This document shows, piece after piece, positions 1-9,450 of a DNA stretch of 64,000 nt. The stretch is from Aeromicrobium camelliae (GTDB taxonomy: Bacteria; Actinomycetota; Actinomycetes; Propionibacteriales; Nocardioidaceae), in contig NZ_RQJX01000005.1 in the NCBI RefSeq assembly GCF_003850045.1, forward strand, positions 1-64,000, written 5' to 3'. The notes below the pieces were generated by a model that saw only the letters and a list, made by a program, of their open reading frames with translations, ran no database searches and was not told where the DNA came from. How positions within the stretch are numbered: position 1 is the stretch's first letter; every line of letters starts with the position of its first letter. A program made the translations under genes and the position numbers.

Positions 1-21
1 AAGACAACCCGCAGGGCGTCA

Positions 22-223
22 GTCTCGATACAAGTCAGAACGCCAGCAACAGCCCACACCCATCTTCACCGTCTCGATACGTGGTCTCGATACGCCCGCT
101 CGTTCCTCGCGGGCTACTCGACCACCTATTGCGGCCGTAGGAGGTGGCTCAACGCCGATGGAGCGAGACCCGTGCGGGCGGTGTGGTCTTGCTCCCTCGT
201 TCCTCGGTCGTCACTCGACGATC
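22..223. repeat. Degenerate intergenic palindromic repeats at the left edge
   Basis: The 10-mer GTCTCGATAC occurs three times in direct orientation at 22-31, 71-80 and 84-93. The last copy opens a hairpin (81-126): GTGGTC at 81-86 can pair with GACCAC at 120-125, and GCCCGC at 94-99 pairs with GCGGGC at 109-114 around a TCGTTCCTC loop. A decayed copy with the same CTCGTTCCTC core lies at 181-223. Intergenic units of this shape are common in actinobacterial genomes, but I cannot tell whether they are mobile. No gene is visible in 1-237. Confidence 0.5.
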
Positions 224-237
224 GGGGCTGACGGGGG

Positions 238-1428
238 TCAGGTGCAGTGGGCGAGGATGAGGTCGCGGTAGGTGGCGGCGCAGCGGAGCACCTCGTCGAT
301 CGGAACGGATTCGTCGACGGCGTGGGCGCCGGTGATGTCGCCCGGGCCGTACTGCACGGTGGGGATACCGGCGCTGGCGTACAGGCGAAGGTCCGAGCCG
401 TAGGGCGCTCCCGACACCGGAGCGCCGGTGAGGCTCTGCACCTGCTGCACGAACGGATGATCCGGCTCCGTCACGCCGGCCGCGAACCGTCCGCCCGACC
501 ACGTCACCTCGATCGGGTGCTCGCGCAGCCACGGATCGGCTTCGCACAGCTCGGCGAGGTGCGCCTCGAACAACGCCTCGGCCGCGGCGAAGTCCTCGTC
601 CGGCCGGACCCCGTAGCGGCCCTCGGCCACCAGCCGGTCCGGCACGGTGCTCGCCCAGTCACCCGCGTTCACGATGCCGATCGAGATGGGGAACGGCAGC
701 GGCCCGAAGAGCGTCGCCACATCGGCGTTCCGCTTCTCCTCGAGCGACTCGAGTGCGGTGAGCACCCGCGGCAGCAGCTCGATGGTGGAGACGCCCGACC
801 GGCGCATCGAACCGTGGGTGGCGGCCCCGCGGAGCTCGAGACGGAAGGTCAGCGACCCCGCGTTGGCGGTGACGAGCCGGCCGGCCGTGGGTTCGGCGAT
901 GAGGCACGCGTCGCCGTCGTGCCCGCGGCGGAGCGTCTCGAAGGTGCCGAGACCGCCGTCCTCCTCGGCGACGACGGTGTGGATCGCGAAGGGGCGGCGC
1001 AGGGAGGCGTGATCGACCGCTCGCGCCGCGGCGAAGATCGCGGCGACGCCGCCGAGCATGTCGCACGTGCCGCGCCCGCGCCACTGGCCGTCGCGTGAGG
1101 TGAGCGTGAAGGGATCGGAGTCCCAGAGCGCGAGATCCCCGGTCGGGACGACGTCCACGTGCCCGGCCAGGATGAGCGCCGGCCGGTCGCTGTTCGTGGC
1201 CGCGACACAGCCCCACATCTCCTCGCGCGCGACTTCCTCGCCGGGGTAGTCAGGCTGCGAACGCGCCTCGTCGAGGTCCACCCGCCAGTGGTCGACCTCC
1301 AGCCCGAGCGAGGTGAGCCGCTCGGCGCACCAGTGCTGGATCGCCACCTCGGCCTCGCTGCCACCGACCGCGCCGAAGCCCACGAGGGCGGCGAGATCGT
1401 CGCGCAGAGCGTCCTCATCGATGTCCAC
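238..1428 (-). CDS. M20-family metallopeptidase / ArgE-DapE-type deacylase
   Basis: A 396-residue zinc hydrolase of the M20 family (acetylornithine deacetylase, succinyl-diaminopimelate desuccinylase and relatives), which cleaves amide bonds of N-acylated amino acids or peptides in the cytoplasm. The metal-binding core is visible: GHVDVVP with His90 and Asp92, GTCDMLGG with Asp123, and AEED near residue 155. An insert with SMRRSG follows, as in the dimerisation lid. The frame stays open upstream to 1785, but that extension is low-complexity and unlike the family. I chose the GTG at 1428 because homology begins there and because GACACT lies 6 nt upstream (1435-1440), like other leaderless starts here. 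It is divergent from the trp leader. The exact substrate cannot be read from the sequence. Confidence 0.85.
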   Translation of the reverse strand: MDIDEDALRDDLAALVGFGAVGGSEAEVAIQHWCAERLTSLGLEVDHWRVDLDEARSQPDYPGEEVAREEMWGCVAATNSDRPALILAGHVDVVPTGDLALWDSDPFTLTSRDGQWRGRGTCDMLGGVAAIFAAARAVDHASLRRPFAIHTVVAEEDGGLGTFETLRRGHDGDACLIAEPTAGRLVTANAGSLTFRLELRGAATHGSMRRSGVSTIELLPRVLTALESLEEKRNADVATLFGPLPFPISIGIVNAGDWASTVPDRLVAEGRYGVRPDEDFAAAEALFEAHLAELCEADPWLREHPIEVTWSGGRFAAGVTEPDHPFVQQVQSLTGAPVSGAPYGSDLRLYASAGIPTVQYGPGDITGAHAVDESVPIDEVLRCAATYRDLILAHCT

Positions 1429-1526
1429 GGCCTCAGTGTCGCAGCGTCCGCCCGGCCGGATCACGCTGGCTCGGCACGCCGACGTCCCGTCGTCGGCGTC
1501 GCTCCCGGGGCGGGGGACGTATGCGC

Positions 1527-1532
1527 TACGCT
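1527..1532 (+). promoter_or_regulatory. -10 box of the trp leader transcript
   Basis: TACGCT ends 6 nt before the ATG of the leader peptide, so transcription probably begins at that ATG. There is no Shine-Dalgarno sequence in front of the leader ORF, which agrees with leaderless translation. No convincing -35 was found. Confidence 0.5.
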
Positions 1533-1538
1533 GCCGCC

Positions 1539-1571
1539 ATGACGACTCGCACCTGGTGGCGCCGCCGATAG
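1539..1571 (+). CDS. trpL: trp operon leader peptide (10 aa, tandem Trp codons)
   Basis: The ATG at 1539 opens a 10-codon ORF, MTTRTWWRRR, ending in TAG. Two adjacent TGG codons (1554-1559) in such a short reading frame, 96 nt before a chorismate-utilising synthase gene, are the hallmark of ribosome-mediated attenuation: a ribosome stalled on the Trp codons when charged tRNA-Trp is scarce changes the fold of the downstream RNA. Arg-rich tails after the Trp codons are common in actinobacterial trp leaders. This is too short for ordinary gene calling and rests on context and composition, not on homology. Confidence 0.8.
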   Translation: MTTRTWWRRR

Positions 1572-1591
1572 GTGGCCTGTCGTCTGCATTC

Positions 1592-1628
1592 AACGCCCAG
1601 TCCGCCGTCTCGGCCGGTACTGGGCGTT
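1592..1628 (+). terminator. trp attenuator hairpin
   Basis: AACGCCCAGT (1592-1601) and ACTGGGCGTT (1619-1628) form a perfect 10-bp stem around a 17-nt loop, 21 nt after the leader stop codon. This is where the attenuator stem is expected. A strong U-tract does not follow (CGTCGTCCTCGG), so termination may be Rho-assisted, or the hairpin may act on translation. I could not identify an unambiguous antiterminator partner by eye. Confidence 0.65.
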
Positions 1629-1666
1629 CGTCGTCCTCGGCCGCGACCGACCTAGAAAGTCCCTCC

Positions 1667-3532
1667 ATGACCCTGCTCGACGACCTCCTCGCCCAGCCGG
1701 CGTTCGCGCTCATCCGCGGGCGCGAGGCTGACACGGTCACGCTGCTCGGCGGTCCCCGGACCGACCTCGAGAGCCTCGCCGACATCCCCCTCGCCGAGGG
1801 CGCCGAGGAGCGGTGGGATCACCTCGTCCTCGTGCCGTACGCGCAGGTGCGTGAGCGCGGCTTCGACGCGCGCGAGGACGGCACGCCGCTGTCGGTGATC
1901 CGCGCCGACGTCCTCGAGGAGATCGCGCTGAGCGATCTGCTCACGCTCCTTCCCGACGTGCCGGTCGAGTTCGTCGACCGCGGCGGGTTCGAGACGAGCG
2001 ACGACGAGTATGCGGGGATCGTCCGCCGCATCATCGACGAGGAGATCGGCCACGGCGAAGGCGCCAACCTCGTGATCGGCCGGCATTATCGCGCGCACGT
2101 GGCCGACTGGGGGCACGAACGCGCTTTGACGGTGCTGCGCCGACTCCTCGAGCGCGAGCGTGGCGCCTTCTGGACGTTCTGCATCTTCACCGGCGACCGC
2201 TACCTCATCGGCGCGAGTCCCGAGCGGCACGTCAGCCTCGATGCGGGCCAGGTGCGGATGAACCCGATCTCGGGCACGTTCCGGATGCGCGGTCTGGAGA
2301 CGCACGCCGATCGCAAGCGTGAGCTGCTGAGCTTCCTGTCCGACGAGAAGGAGATCTACGAGCTCTTCATGGTCGTCGACGAAGAGCTCAAGATGATGTG
2401 CGACATCTGCCATGAGGGCGGACTCGTGCTCGGGCCGTATCTCAAGCCGATGAGCCACCTCGTGCACACGGAGTACCTGCTCGCCGGGCGGACCGATCGC
2501 GACGTCCGCGAGGTGCTGCGCGACTCGATGTTCGCTGCCACCGTCACCGGAAGCCCTGTGGAGAACGCGTGCCGGCTCATCGCGCAGTACGAGCCGGAGG
2601 GCCGCGGCTACTACGCCTCGATCGCCGCGCTCATCGGCCGCGACGCCGACGGACGACAGAAGGCCGACGCCCCGATCCTCATCCGCACCGCGGACGTCGA
2701 CCTCGAGGGCCGGCTGAAGGTCAGCGCCGGGGCCACCCTCGTGCGCGACTCCGACGCCGAGTACGAGACCGCCGAGACGTGGGCGAAGGCCGCGGGCATC
2801 CTCAGCGCGTTCGGTCTCGTCGAGGCGGCGCCGCCGGCGGCCGACGGGTTCGACGCGTTCACCCGCGAGGACGACGTGCTCATCGCGCTCGGGTCACGCA
2901 ACCAGCGGCTCAGCCAGTTCTGGCTCAGCGACCAGTCGGGCACCCCGCCGATGCCGCAGTTGGCCGGCAAGCGGGTCGTGATCCTCGACGGCGAGGACGA
3001 CTTCGTCAACATGCTGTCGCACGTCTTCAGCGTGCTCGGCATGACGACCGACATCGTCCGCCACGACGCGTACGTCGACGGTGCGTTGGACGACTACGAC
3101 CTCGTCGTGGTGGGTCCCGGGCCGGGCGACCCTCGGGCCGACGAGCCGAAGATGCACGTGCTGCGGGGCGCGGTCGACCGGCTGCTGGAGCGCCGCCAGC
3201 CGTTCCTCGGCGTGTGCCTCGGGCACCAGGCGCTGAGCCACCAGCTGGGCCTGGACCTCGTGTTCAAGGACATCGTCTTCCAGGGCACGCAGAGCCGGCT
3301 GCAGGTGCTGGACCGTGAGGAGACCGTCGGGTTCTACAACACGTTCGTCGCGCGGGTGCCGGAGTCCGGCCTCCCCGACGGGGTGAGCGTGCAGACCGAC
3401 GAGCGCGGCGACGTGCACCTCATCGCGGGTCCGCACTACCGGGGCATCCAGTTCCACGCCGAGTCGATCCTCACGCAGAACGGCTTCGCGATCCTGCGTG
3501 ACCTCGTCTGCGAACTGCTTCCCGCCGCCTGA
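1667..3532 (+). CDS. trpEG: Anthranilate synthase, fused TrpE-TrpG (PhzE-like architecture)
   Basis: A 621-residue single-chain enzyme. The chorismate-binding domain fills roughly residues 100-400 (GSPVENACR and EGRGYYAS blocks, then ILIRTADV). A class I glutamine amidotransferase domain starts near residue 434, with the nucleophile in GVCLGHQ (about Cys516) and FHAES (about His597/Glu599). It would make anthranilate from chorismate and glutamine, the first step of tryptophan synthesis. The fusion resembles PhzE (2-amino-2-deoxyisochorismate synthase), but no other phenazine genes are near and the leader peptide carries Trp codons, so the tryptophan role is favoured. The start is the ATG at 1667 with AGAAAG as a weak ribosome site. 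The long open extension to 1313 is leader DNA and not protein. Confidence 0.88.
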   Translation: MTLLDDLLAQPAFALIRGREADTVTLLGGPRTDLESLADIPLAEGAEERWDHLVLVPYAQVRERGFDAREDGTPLSVIRADVLEEIALSDLLTLLPDVPVEFVDRGGFETSDDEYAGIVRRIIDEEIGHGEGANLVIGRHYRAHVADWGHERALTVLRRLLERERGAFWTFCIFTGDRYLIGASPERHVSLDAGQVRMNPISGTFRMRGLETHADRKRELLSFLSDEKEIYELFMVVDEELKMMCDICHEGGLVLGPYLKPMSHLVHTEYLLAGRTDRDVREVLRDSMFAATVTGSPVENACRLIAQYEPEGRGYYASIAALIGRDADGRQKADAPILIRTADVDLEGRLKVSAGATLVRDSDAEYETAETWAKAAGILSAFGLVEAAPPAADGFDAFTREDDVLIALGSRNQRLSQFWLSDQSGTPPMPQLAGKRVVILDGEDDFVNMLSHVFSVLGMTTDIVRHDAYVDGALDDYDLVVVGPGPGDPRADEPKMHVLRGAVDRLLERRQPFLGVCLGHQALSHQLGLDLVFKDIVFQGTQSRLQVLDREETVGFYNTFVARVPESGLPDGVSVQTDERGDVHLIAGPHYRGIQFHAESILTQNGFAILRDLVCELLPAA

Positions 3533-3541
3533 CACGTCGAA

Positions 3542-3580
3542 AGCCCGCCGTGACGACAGGACGCGTCATCGCGGCGGGCT
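3542..3580 (+). terminator. Terminator after trpEG
   Basis: AGCCCGCCG (3542-3550) pairs with CGGCGGGCT (3572-3580), followed by CTTT. It lies 9 nt after the trpEG stop codon, between convergent genes, and may serve both. Confidence 0.6.
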
Positions 3581-3600
3581 CTTTCGTGGCGGGTGGCCGC

Positions 3601-4844
3601 TCAGCAGACGGTGTCGCGAGAAGTGGGCACGGCGAGCCCGAACAGCGGCCTCAGCTTCAGGCCCACCCAGGTCCCGCCCAGCGCGACCAGGCCCCAGGCC
3701 CAGCCGGAGACGCTGCCCGTGGTGATACCGCCCAGGTAGGCGCCGATGTTGCAGCCGTTCGCGAGGCGGGCGCCGATACCCAGCAGGATGCCGCCGAGGA
3801 ACGCGGCGAGCGCCTCGCGTCCGCTGAACCGATGCCGGAGCGTGTAGACGCCCGCCAACGTGGCGCCCACGGCCGCGCCGACGATGATGCCGATGTTGGT
3901 GAGCGAGTTCTTGTCGGCGAGCACGGGTCCGGCCAACTGCGCCGACGGCCCGGGCTGCTGCCAGTACGCCCAGGTCTCCGGGTGCATGCCGAGCAACTGC
4001 AACAGCTTGGCGCCCCACAGCGCGAAGGCGCTCGTGATGCCCCAGATGCCGCCGGACACCCATAGGACGCCGACCGCCAGGACGCCGAGGACCACCGCGC
4101 CCACGAGCATCGGCCACGAGCCGCGCCAGATCCGATCCCATCCCGTCGCGCTCGGCGGACGACCGGTCGGCGGTGGGGTGCGACGGGCCTGGTAGGCGCG
4201 CGACGCCCCCACGATGAGCAGGAGCAGGCCGATGGTGATCGCCCAGGCGCCGAGGTAGCCCACGTGGTCCTGCAGCAGGATCGGCTCCCACGCCGGCAGG
4301 TCGTCCACGAGGTCGTACTGCCAGGTGTAGAGCACCGACCCGACGATGAAGCCCGCAAGCGTCACGAGGATGCTGCTCTGGCCCGAGCCGACCGCGAACA
4401 GGGTGCCCGAGGCGCAGGCGCCGCCGAGCTGCATCCCGACCCGAAGAGGAACGACCCGAGCAGCAGCCCCACGCCCAGGGGCGCGCCGGCCGGTGCCGGC
4501 GCGTTGCCGAAGAGGCTGTTGCCGCTGGCCAGCACGATCAGCCCGAGGGTGGCGGCCGTACCGAGCAGCAGCGCGTGCGCGCGGACGCCCGAGCCGTTGC
4601 CGACGGCGACGAGCTGCCGCCAGCCGGACGTGAAGCCGAAGCGGGCGTGAAAGAGCGTGAACCCCAGGCCGAGACCGAGTGCGAGCAGTACGGCCTGCTG
4701 TGCTCCGTGCCGGAGGCCGACGAAGAGAACCGCCGCCGCCGCGATCGTGAGGGCGACCGCCGCCGGCCCGCGCTGGACGGGCGGTGCGGGCGGCGATGGG
4801 GGAGTCGGGACCGACGTGCGTGCCGGCGTCAGCAAGCTGCTCAT
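3601..4844 (-). pseudogene. YeeE/YedE (thiosulfate transporter-like) gene broken by a one-base frameshift
   Basis: Two reading frames together encode one multi-spanning membrane protein. The N-terminal part runs from the ATG at 4844 (FHARFGFTSGWRQL block, then two hydrophobic helices) to about 4443. The C-terminal part runs from about 4440 to 3601 (GGACASGTLF, then NGCNIGAYLGGI). YeeE/YedE proteins carry sulfur compounds such as thiosulfate across the membrane through conserved cysteines, and the Cys in GGACASG and in NGCNIG are both present. The frames join if one C is added to the CCC at 4440-4442 (plus strand), which restores FGVGMQLGGACASG. This is either a genuine single-base deletion or a homopolymer sequencing error. 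A leaderless -10, TAGCGT (4857-4852), sits 7 nt before the start. About 414 residues would result if repaired. Confidence 0.8.
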
Positions 4845-4973
4845 GTCGACGACGCTAAGCGCGCTCCGGCACGAGAACCGGGGCGTTTCGGCATCTGGAC
4901 CGGCGAGGGTGAGTTGTGTCTCAGCGTGTTCGGGGCCGTCGAGGAGGCCGCGGAGGCGAGCTGGTGCAGCAAG

Positions 4974-4979
4974 TAGGCT
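4974..4979 (+). promoter_or_regulatory. Leaderless -10 box of purL
   Basis: TAGGCT ends 6 nt before the GTG start of purL and no ribosome site is present between them. The 141-bp gap between the YeeE gene and purL holds this box and the divergent one for YeeE; I see nothing else in it. Confidence 0.5.
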
Positions 4980-4985
4980 GGTGCC

Positions 4986-7250
<2,265 letters not shown>

Positions 7251-7270
7251 TCGGGAGTACTCTGCGGTCT

Positions 7271-7465
7271 GTGTCCCCACTTCACCCCCGGGAAGAGCAC
7301 CGGTCGGAGCCGCTCGACGAGCGGCTCCGCGACAACGCCGCGCTCGACGAGATCGAGCTGACCAGCAGGCTCATGATCGCCGCCACGGGGGCCGATGCTC
7401 CGCTCTCCCAGGATGAGGTGGACGAGCTGCTCGGCGTGGACGGCGATGACGACTCCGTGAACTGA
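7271..7465 (+). CDS. Small conserved-looking acidic protein downstream of purL
   Basis: 64 residues from the GTG at 7271, 20 nt after purL and probably in the same transcript. The sequence has an Arg-Glu-rich head, a helix-like ELTSRLMIAAT segment, and a C-terminal PLSQDEVDELLGV followed by an acidic tail. I recall short actinobacterial proteins of this kind (LSxxEIDxLLGV), but no function is known to me. It could instead be non-coding; the codon bias and the lack of a competing frame favour a real gene. ATG codons inside would leave too little of the protein, so GTG is the only sensible start. Confidence 0.5.
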   Translation: MSPLHPREEHRSEPLDERLRDNAALDEIELTSRLMIAATGADAPLSQDEVDELLGVDGDDDSVN

Positions 7466-7557
7466 CGGCGAGCAAGGGGCGACCGCGATTCGTCCGCGTG
7501 GTGAGGCGCCCTTTAGCATGGTGGGCGGCCCAGTTCCGCCTCTCAAGGGAGCCTTGC

Positions 7558-8175
7558 GTGCGGTTTCGCATTCGACCGGTCGAAACGACCTTCTACGACT
7601 TGTTCACCGAGTCGGCCCAGCATCTGGTGAAAGGTGCCGATCTGCTCGCGCAGGTGCTCGACATGGACGTCACCAACGGTGACATCGCCGAGCGGATGCG
7701 TGAGGCCGAGCACCAGGCCGACGAGACGACGCACCGCATCATCAAGCGCGTCAACAGCACGTTCATCACCCCGTTCGACCGCGAGGACATCTACGCCCTC
7801 GCCAGCGGCCTGGACGACGTCATGGACCACATGGACGAAGCCGTCGACAGCATCGTCTTGTACGGCGTGACGGACTTCCCCGAGGCGTTCGCCGGCCAGG
7901 TCGCGGTGCTCCAGCGCGCCGCGCAGCTGACTGCCGAGGCCATGCCGCGGCTGCGCACCATGAAAGATCTCGAGGAGTTCTGGATCGAGATCAACCGCCT
8001 CGAGAACGAGGGGGACCGTAACCACCGGCGGATCCTCGCGCATCTGTTCGACGGCAGCTACAAGGCCATGGCGGTCCTCAAGCTCAAAGACATCGTCGAG
8101 TCGGTGGAGTCGGCCATCGACGCTTTCGAGTCGGTCGCCAACACCATCGAGCAGATCGCCGTCAAGGAGTCCTGA
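7558..8175 (+). CDS. DUF47 / PhoU-like regulator of phosphate transport
   Basis: 205 residues, all-helical, of the DUF47 family that accompanies PiT permeases and is thought to gate or regulate phosphate uptake. Typical features are VETTFYDLF at the N terminus, ADETTHRIIKRVNSTFITPFDREDI in the first third, and an ENEGDRNHRRILAHLF block later, with acidic pairs suited to metal binding. The GTG at 7558 is chosen because AAGGGA lies 7 nt upstream (7545-7550); the frame is open to 7498 without a matching ribosome site. Three bases separate it from the permease, so the two are co-transcribed. Confidence 0.9.
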   Translation: MRFRIRPVETTFYDLFTESAQHLVKGADLLAQVLDMDVTNGDIAERMREAEHQADETTHRIIKRVNSTFITPFDREDIYALASGLDDVMDHMDEAVDSIVLYGVTDFPEAFAGQVAVLQRAAQLTAEAMPRLRTMKDLEEFWIEINRLENEGDRNHRRILAHLFDGSYKAMAVLKLKDIVESVESAIDAFESVANTIEQIAVKES

Positions 8176-8178
8176 CCG

Positions 8179-9192
8179 GTGGATCTCACCCTGGCCATGG
8201 TGATCGCGGTCGTCGTGATCGCGCTCGTGTTCGACTACACGAACGGCTTCCATGACGCCGCGAACGCCATCGCCACGTCGGTGTCGACACGCGCTCTGAC
8301 GCCGCGCGCCGCGCTCGCGATGGCGGCGATCCTCAACTTCGTCGGGGCCTGGCTGGGGGTCGGCGTCGCGCAGACGATTCAGGAGATCATCCAGATCGAG
8401 GCGGCACCGGGGGAGGGGTCTGCCCACGCGCTGACGATCGTCCTGGCCGCGCTCGTCGGCGCGATCACCTGGAACCTCATCACCTGGTACTTCGGCATCC
8501 CGTCCTCGTCCTCGCACGCCCTCATCGGCGGCATCGTCGGCGCCGGCGTCGCCTCGGCCACGACGGTCAGCTGGGACATCCTCGTCAACAAGGTCGCGAT
8601 CCCGATGGTCGTGTCGCCTGCGGTGGGCTTCCTGGGCGCGTATCTGCTGATGGTCGCCATCATGTGGGCGTTCCGCAAAGCGCGTCCGGTCCGGGTGAAC
8701 CGCGGCTTCCGTCTCGCGCAGACCGTCTCGGCCGCCGGCATGGCGCTCGGGCACGGCCTGCAGGATGCACAGAAGACGATGGGCATCATCGTGCTCGCCC
8801 TCGTCGCCGGCGGCCTGCACGACGGCAACGACGTGCCGTTCTGGGTCATCGTCGCGGCCGCCACGGCGATCGCGGCCGGCACCTACTCGGGCGGGTGGCG
8901 GATCATGCGCACCCTCGGTCGGCGGATCATCGAGCTCGACCCGCCCAAGGGCTTCGCGGCGGAGGCGACCGCGGCGTCCGTGCTGTACGTGATGGCGATC
9001 GGCCTGCACGCGCCGGTGTCGACGACGCACACCATCACGTCCGCGATCATGGGTTCGGGCGCGACGAAGCGGTTCAGTGCCGTGCGCTGGGGAGTGGCGC
9101 AGGGCATCGTCGTCGCGTGGGTCATCACGATCCCCGCCGCCGCCACCGTCGCCGCCCTCTTCTACTTCATCGCCCGCCTCTTCCTCCCGTAG
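8179..9192 (+). CDS. pit: PiT-family inorganic phosphate permease
   Basis: 337 residues with about 9-10 membrane helices. PiT proteins import phosphate as a metal-phosphate complex with protons. The inverted-repeat signature is visible twice: DYTNGFHDAANAIAT near residue 17, and HGLQDAQKTMG in the second half. In the second copy the usual Asn before Asp-Ala is replaced (LQDAQ), a mild variation. FGIPSSSSHALIGG and APVSTTHTIT are the conserved SSSSH/STTH loops. The start is a GTG 3 nt after the DUF47 gene. The long hairpin element that begins at 9209 follows. Confidence 0.93.
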   Translation: MDLTLAMVIAVVVIALVFDYTNGFHDAANAIATSVSTRALTPRAALAMAAILNFVGAWLGVGVAQTIQEIIQIEAAPGEGSAHALTIVLAALVGAITWNLITWYFGIPSSSSHALIGGIVGAGVASATTVSWDILVNKVAIPMVVSPAVGFLGAYLLMVAIMWAFRKARPVRVNRGFRLAQTVSAAGMALGHGLQDAQKTMGIIVLALVAGGLHDGNDVPFWVIVAAATAIAAGTYSGGWRIMRTLGRRIIELDPPKGFAAEATAASVLYVMAIGLHAPVSTTHTITSAIMGSGATKRFSAVRWGVAQGIVVAWVITIPAAATVAALFYFIARLFLP

Positions 9193-9208
9193 CGAGGCGC
9201 GGCGCGGT

Positions 9209-9446
9209 TTACCAGGTTACGTAGGTTTCTTGTCACTTCTCCGGGCGAACTTCGCTCGAGAAGTGGCAAGAAACCTGGTGGGGTCGACGAGAGTGCGAGC
9301 TGAGACCGGGACGTCCGGGTCAGGCGTTCGGGCCGGCCGGCCGAGGCTCGCGCGCGGTGAGCTGGCCGCGACGTCTCGAGATTTTCCCTCACTTCACCGG
9401 GAGAACTCACCCGGAGGAGTGAGGGAAAACCTACGTAACCTGGTAA
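9209..9446. repeat. 238-bp element with 20-bp terminal inverted repeats and two internal hairpins
   Basis: The ends are perfect 20-bp inverted copies (9209-9228 and 9427-9446; core ACCAGGTTACGTAGG against CCTACGTAACCTGGT). Inside, 9223-9241 and 9258-9276 form a 19-bp stem with one wobble pair and a 16-nt loop. Near the other end 9382-9393 pairs perfectly with 9418-9429, and CCGGG (9397-9401) pairs with CCCGG (9410-9414). The two hairpins resemble each other (CACTTCxCCGGGxGAACT cores). The element fills the whole gap between two convergent genes. It could be a non-autonomous MITE-like element, a tandem of two terminators, or an extreme bidirectional terminator. There is no ORF in it. Confidence 0.75.
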
Positions 9447-9450
9447 TCCG

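Noticed and set aside
1667-3532. Phenazine biosynthesis (PhzE) assignment for the TrpE-TrpG fusion
   Set aside because: No other phz genes are present, and the Trp-rich leader peptide and attenuator point to tryptophan synthesis.
9209-9446. CRISPR array or riboswitch in the repeat-rich gap after the phosphate permease
   Set aside because: Repeats are inverted and not regularly spaced direct copies, and the gap is 3' of both flanking genes, so a riboswitch has no downstream gene to control.
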